Origin: a bacterium
Lineage (GTDB): Bacteria > SZUA-79 > Acidulodesulfobacterales > Acidulodesulfobacteraceae
Direction of reading: 5' to 3'
Length of the DNA: 7,786 nucleotides
NCBI GenBank assembly: GCA_021789455.1
Contig: JAJYJN010000049.1
Span: 1 to 7,786 of the forward strand
Shown: positions 6,212-7,786 of the stretch, piece by piece
How positions within the stretch are numbered: the first letter of the stretch is position 1
Layout of the letters: every line of letters starts with the position of its first letter
Program-made: the position numbers and the translations under genes
The notes under the pieces: generated by a model
Told to the model about the DNA's origin: nothing
Database searches by the model: none
The model's input: only the letters and a program-made list of their open reading frames with translations

Positions 6212-6241
6212 CGGACAAAAAAATGTTTCATATGGTATAAT
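6212..6241 (+). promoter_or_regulatory. extended -10 promoter of the zinc-ribbon gene
   Basis: A perfect TATAAT (6236-6241) is preceded by TGG, giving the extended -10 form TGnTATAAT. CGGACA (6212-6217) stands 18 bp upstream as a partial -35 (GACA conserved). Transcription from about 6248 would leave a leader of roughly 69 nt. Confidence 0.5.
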
Positions 6242-6302
6242 TAAAACAAAGATAGAACATCAAGCATAACTATATTATTAATTTTAGGTTGTAAGGATTA
6301 AA

Positions 6303-6309
6303 AGGGGGT
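6303..6309 (+). promoter_or_regulatory. AGGGGGT ribosome-binding site
   Basis: AGGGGGT lies 7 nt before ATG 6317. It is AGGAGGT with the central A replaced by G, so all seven bases can pair with the usual 16S tail if one G-U wobble is allowed. It fixes the start of the zinc-ribbon gene. Confidence 0.8.
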
Positions 6310-6316
6310 AAATAAA

Positions 6317-6844
6317 ATGACGGATGAAAAGAGATGGAATCCTGCGAATATAAAAAAACATTCGGCAAGCGACGAATCCGATGCCTATAAAAACAATTTG
6401 TCTTATAAAAATATGTCCGTATGCAAAAGTTGTCATAATATTTATCATAATAAAAGATGGGTAAAAGACGAAGAACTTTATAAATCTGCCTTAAAGAAGA
6501 AAGAAAATATAAATTATACTATTTGCCCGGCATGTTTAAAAATAAAAACAAAATTTTACAATGGAGTCGTCGAATTAAGCGGCGGTTTTTTATTCGAACA
6601 TAAAAGCGATATTTTAAATCTTATAAATAATACTGCAGAAAAAGCGGATTATATAGACCCTTTGGAAAAAATCGAAAATATTGAAGAAAACGAAAAAGAA
6701 AAAACTATTACAATATATACTACAAGCGAAGACCTTGCCCAAAGAATCGGAAGGAACATAGAAAAAGCATATAAAGGCGAAGTAGATTATTCATTTTCCG
6801 AAAGAGATTTATTGTTAAGGGTTTACTGGAAAAGAGAGTCATAA
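6317..6844 (+). CDS. BCAM0308-family zinc-ribbon protein (NMD3-like N-terminus)
   Basis: This 175-aa cytoplasmic protein resembles the uncharacterised BCAM0308 family. A four-Cys zinc ribbon is formed by CKSC (36-39) and CPAC (70-73), separated by a basic, Trp-containing segment (NKRWVK, 45-50). It is followed by GVVELSGGFLFEH (83-95), PLEKIE (115-120), a TTSEDLAQRIG segment (135-145) and a final LRVYWKR (167-173), in the order I recall for the family. The zinc-ribbon arrangement recalls the N-terminal part of the ribosome export factor NMD3. A role in RNA or ribosome handling is inference only. There is no signal peptide or membrane segment. The N-terminal 30 residues are polar and probably flexible. 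Start is set by the AGGGGGT site. The gene stands alone on its strand, converging on the HEPN/MNT pair, with no clear terminator after the stop. Confidence 0.78.
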   Translation: MTDEKRWNPANIKKHSASDESDAYKNNLSYKNMSVCKSCHNIYHNKRWVKDEELYKSALKKKENINYTICPACLKIKTKFYNGVVELSGGFLFEHKSDILNLINNTAEKADYIDPLEKIENIEENEKEKTITIYTTSEDLAQRIGRNIEKAYKGEVDYSFSERDLLLRVYWKRES

Positions 6845-6856
6845 AAATAATTTATT

Positions 6857-7045
6857 TTACTGATTTTTTCGTTCATATGCTTCTATTCCCGAAAAATAAT
6901 TAATTGCTTTGCATGAGTCCTGTTGACTAAAGACCTGTAAAGAAATATCCACACTTAACCCTTCGCTTATATCTTTAGACCTAAACTCAGAATTTATTTC
7001 AATGTTAATTTTTTCAAAAATTATTTTGTCAAAACTTATTCTATT
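6857..7045 (-). pseudogene. orphan open frame downstream of HEPN, gene remnant or small ORF
   Basis: Minus-strand reading from the stop at 7046-7048 to TAA at 6857-6859 stays open for 62 codons and gives protein-like sequence, including FDKIIFEKINIEINSEF, LSVDISLQVFSQQD and INYFSGIEAYERKNQ. There is no ATG in this frame. The only ordinary start is GTG 6950-6952, preceded by GAAGGG with a 6-nt gap, which would make a 31-aa peptide. The frame is +1 relative to the end of the HEPN gene and begins just at its stop codon. It may be the tail of a decayed gene, an ORF with an unusual start, or chance in AT-rich DNA. I recognise no family. Confidence 0.3.
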
Positions 7046-7427
7046 TTATATTTATTTTTTTTAAAGCAAATAATTTTACATATTCGGCTATGGCAATAGC
7101 TTCTTCTGCATCTTTCTTAGACGGTTCTATAATATCATCATATCTAACTATAACCGCATAATTTGTTATATCGTCTATATTTAATCTTTCAAGTTCGCTA
7201 AAAGCATTATCTATATTTTTGCAGGCTTGTAATAATTCCGATATATCATGCGTTTTATTAATTTCTTTATTGTTATAAACCAAGTAAGTTTTTAAAAATT
7301 TTTCAACCGCCTGTTGACAGTGAAAACAAATTCCTTCTGCGGATGCTTCATTGCTATTATATAATATTTTAGCATCTTTTAAATCGTTTTCAGCTTTTTT
7401 TAATAAAACGACAACGGATTCTTTCAT
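7041..7427 (-). CDS. HEPN-domain protein (partner of MNT nucleotidyltransferase)
   Basis: This 128-aa all-helical HEPN-domain protein shows the family pattern: KKAENDLKDAKIL (10-22), CFHCQQAVEKFLKTYL (34-49), INKTHDISELL (56-66) and VRYDD (94-98). The ATG overlaps the MNT stop by 4 nt (ATGA) and AGAAGG lies 9 nt upstream, so the two genes are translationally coupled. In MNT/HEPN modules the HEPN protein is usually the toxin or the nucleotide-binding partner. The RX4-6H ribonuclease motif is absent: the only Arg residues (81, 95) are not followed by His, so RNase activity is doubtful. The gene ends with an A8 run and AT-rich codons. Family assignment is firm, while a toxin role is inferred only from the pairing. 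Confidence 0.88.
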   Translation of the reverse strand: MKESVVVLLKKAENDLKDAKILYNSNEASAEGICFHCQQAVEKFLKTYLVYNNKEINKTHDISELLQACKNIDNAFSELERLNIDDITNYAVIVRYDDIIEPSKKDAEEAIAIAEYVKLFALKKINIK

Positions 7428-7759
7428 ATATTTACGCCTTCTTTATTAACGTAATACGATAAAAATCCTGTATCGTTTTTTTGATTTTTATATATATCTT
7501 TAGATTTAATAACAATATCGTTCGATATGTTATTAACAGCCATTCTTCTACGAATATTGCGCAAAATCATTTTCATATCTTCTTTAAATATATTTTTATC
7601 AATTACTACAAAAAAATCCCAATCACTGCCTTCTTTATAATCCCCTCTTGCCCTTGAACCGAATAAAATTATCCTCTCCACCTCATAGCCGGCTTTTTCG
7701 ACTTCTTCCATAATTATTTTTTTTGCGATTTCAAGGTTTTTATCTAATGCCTTTTCCAT
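7424..7759 (-). CDS. minimal nucleotidyltransferase (MNT), antitoxin-like
   Basis: This 111-aa protein is a small DNA polymerase beta-type nucleotidyltransferase. Gly34-Ser35, ten residues, then Asp46-Trp-Asp48 exactly match the GSx10DxD signature that binds the nucleotide and metal. Asp81 in SNDIVIKSKD is placed as the third carboxylate. Length is normal for a minimal nucleotidyltransferase, so it is complete. In the best-known relatives the MNT neutralises its HEPN partner by transferring AMP to it; that is known for the HepT subfamily and is not shown for this one. It is the first gene of a two-gene unit with HEPN. There is no Shine-Dalgarno sequence before ATG 7759, and TATAAT ends 6 nt upstream. 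Active-site residues are intact, so this copy is probably functional. Confidence 0.92.
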   Translation of the reverse strand: MEKALDKNLEIAKKIIMEEVEKAGYEVERIILFGSRARGDYKEGSDWDFFVVIDKNIFKEDMKMILRNIRRRMAVNNISNDIVIKSKDIYKNQKNDTGFLSYYVNKEGVNI

Positions 7760-7765
7760 AATTTT

Positions 7766-7774
7766 ATTATAGCA
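7766..7774 (-). promoter_or_regulatory. extended -10 element of the MNT/HEPN unit, predicted leaderless
   Basis: TGCTATAAT on the minus strand is a perfect extended -10 element ending six bases before ATG 7759. The -35 position falls beyond the right edge. Transcription would begin at the start codon, and no ribosome-binding sequence is present. The geometry is identical to that of the VOC gene. Confidence 0.55.
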
Positions 7775-7786
7775 TATTTTAATTTA

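Larger units (their letters stand above)
5962..6316. other. 355-bp intergenic region with divergent promoters
   Basis: This gene-free, very AT-rich stretch separates the minus-strand phosphoribosyltransferase gene from the plus-strand zinc-ribbon gene. It holds a promoter toward each gene, a 12-bp perfect palindrome (6142-6153), and a short direct repeat GAGATAAT at 6096-6103 and 6109-6116. I see no open frame longer than a few codons with a start and ribosome-binding site, no tRNA, and no GC-rich RNA fold. About 180 bp between the two promoters remain unexplained. Confidence 0.6.

Noticed and set aside
6845..6875. Terminator after the zinc-ribbon gene
   Set aside because: The inverted repeat AAAATAA/TTATTTT has no GC pairs and a minimal loop. 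The T-run that follows is separated from it, so it is indistinguishable from AT-rich background.
7041..7062. Programmed slippage on the A8 run extending HEPN
   Set aside because: Adding or removing one A leads to a stop within a few codons in either alternative frame, so slippage there cannot join HEPN to the downstream open frame.

Overview
The window looks like ordinary bacterial chromosome from an AT-rich organism (roughly one third G+C by eye, lower still at the right end). IleS is of the bacterial type with a C-terminal zinc ribbon, one small gene carries a Sec signal peptide, and one gene belongs to the BCAM0308/NMD3-like zinc-ribbon family, which I associate mainly with proteobacteria. 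An uncultured delta-proteobacterium-like lineage would fit, but no rRNA or other decisive marker is present, so the taxonomy is only a guess. Nothing here is phage, transposon or CRISPR.

Left block (about 1-4817, all minus strand). In transcription order: a small secreted protein with two Cys-containing repeats (4756-4382), a D-2-hydroxyacid dehydrogenase (4326-3331), isoleucyl-tRNA synthetase (3230-432), and the first 85 codons of triosephosphate isomerase, which runs off the left edge. A good sigma70-type promoter (TTCACA-N17-TATAAT) precedes the small gene, and no clear terminator is visible inside the block, so partial co-transcription is possible. A 100-nt gap before ileS holds two strong hairpins.

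Middle block (about 4874-6027). A glyoxalase-I-like VOC protein (plus strand) converges on a COG1926-type phosphoribosyltransferase (minus strand), with a GC hairpin between their stops. The VOC gene has a near-consensus promoter whose -10 box lies 6 nt before the ATG, which predicts a leaderless mRNA. The phosphoribosyltransferase has its own promoter, TTGACT-N16-TATTAT.

Right block (5962-7786). A 355-nt intergenic region carries divergent promoters and a 12-bp perfect palindrome. It is followed by a BCAM0308-family zinc-ribbon protein (plus strand). Converging on this is a two-gene MNT nucleotidyltransferase/HEPN module (minus strand, 4-nt overlap), a toxin-antitoxin-like pair that again has TATAAT 6 nt before the first ATG. 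Just downstream of HEPN is a 62-codon open frame with protein-like composition but no ordinary start codon.

The most interesting signals are the recurring TATAAT-N6-ATG leaderless architecture, the structured ileS leader, the secreted two-repeat protein whose conserved residues are kept with different synonymous codons, and the HEPN protein that lacks the RX4-6H RNase motif together with the unexplained reading frame behind it. None of these amounts to a proven new system.
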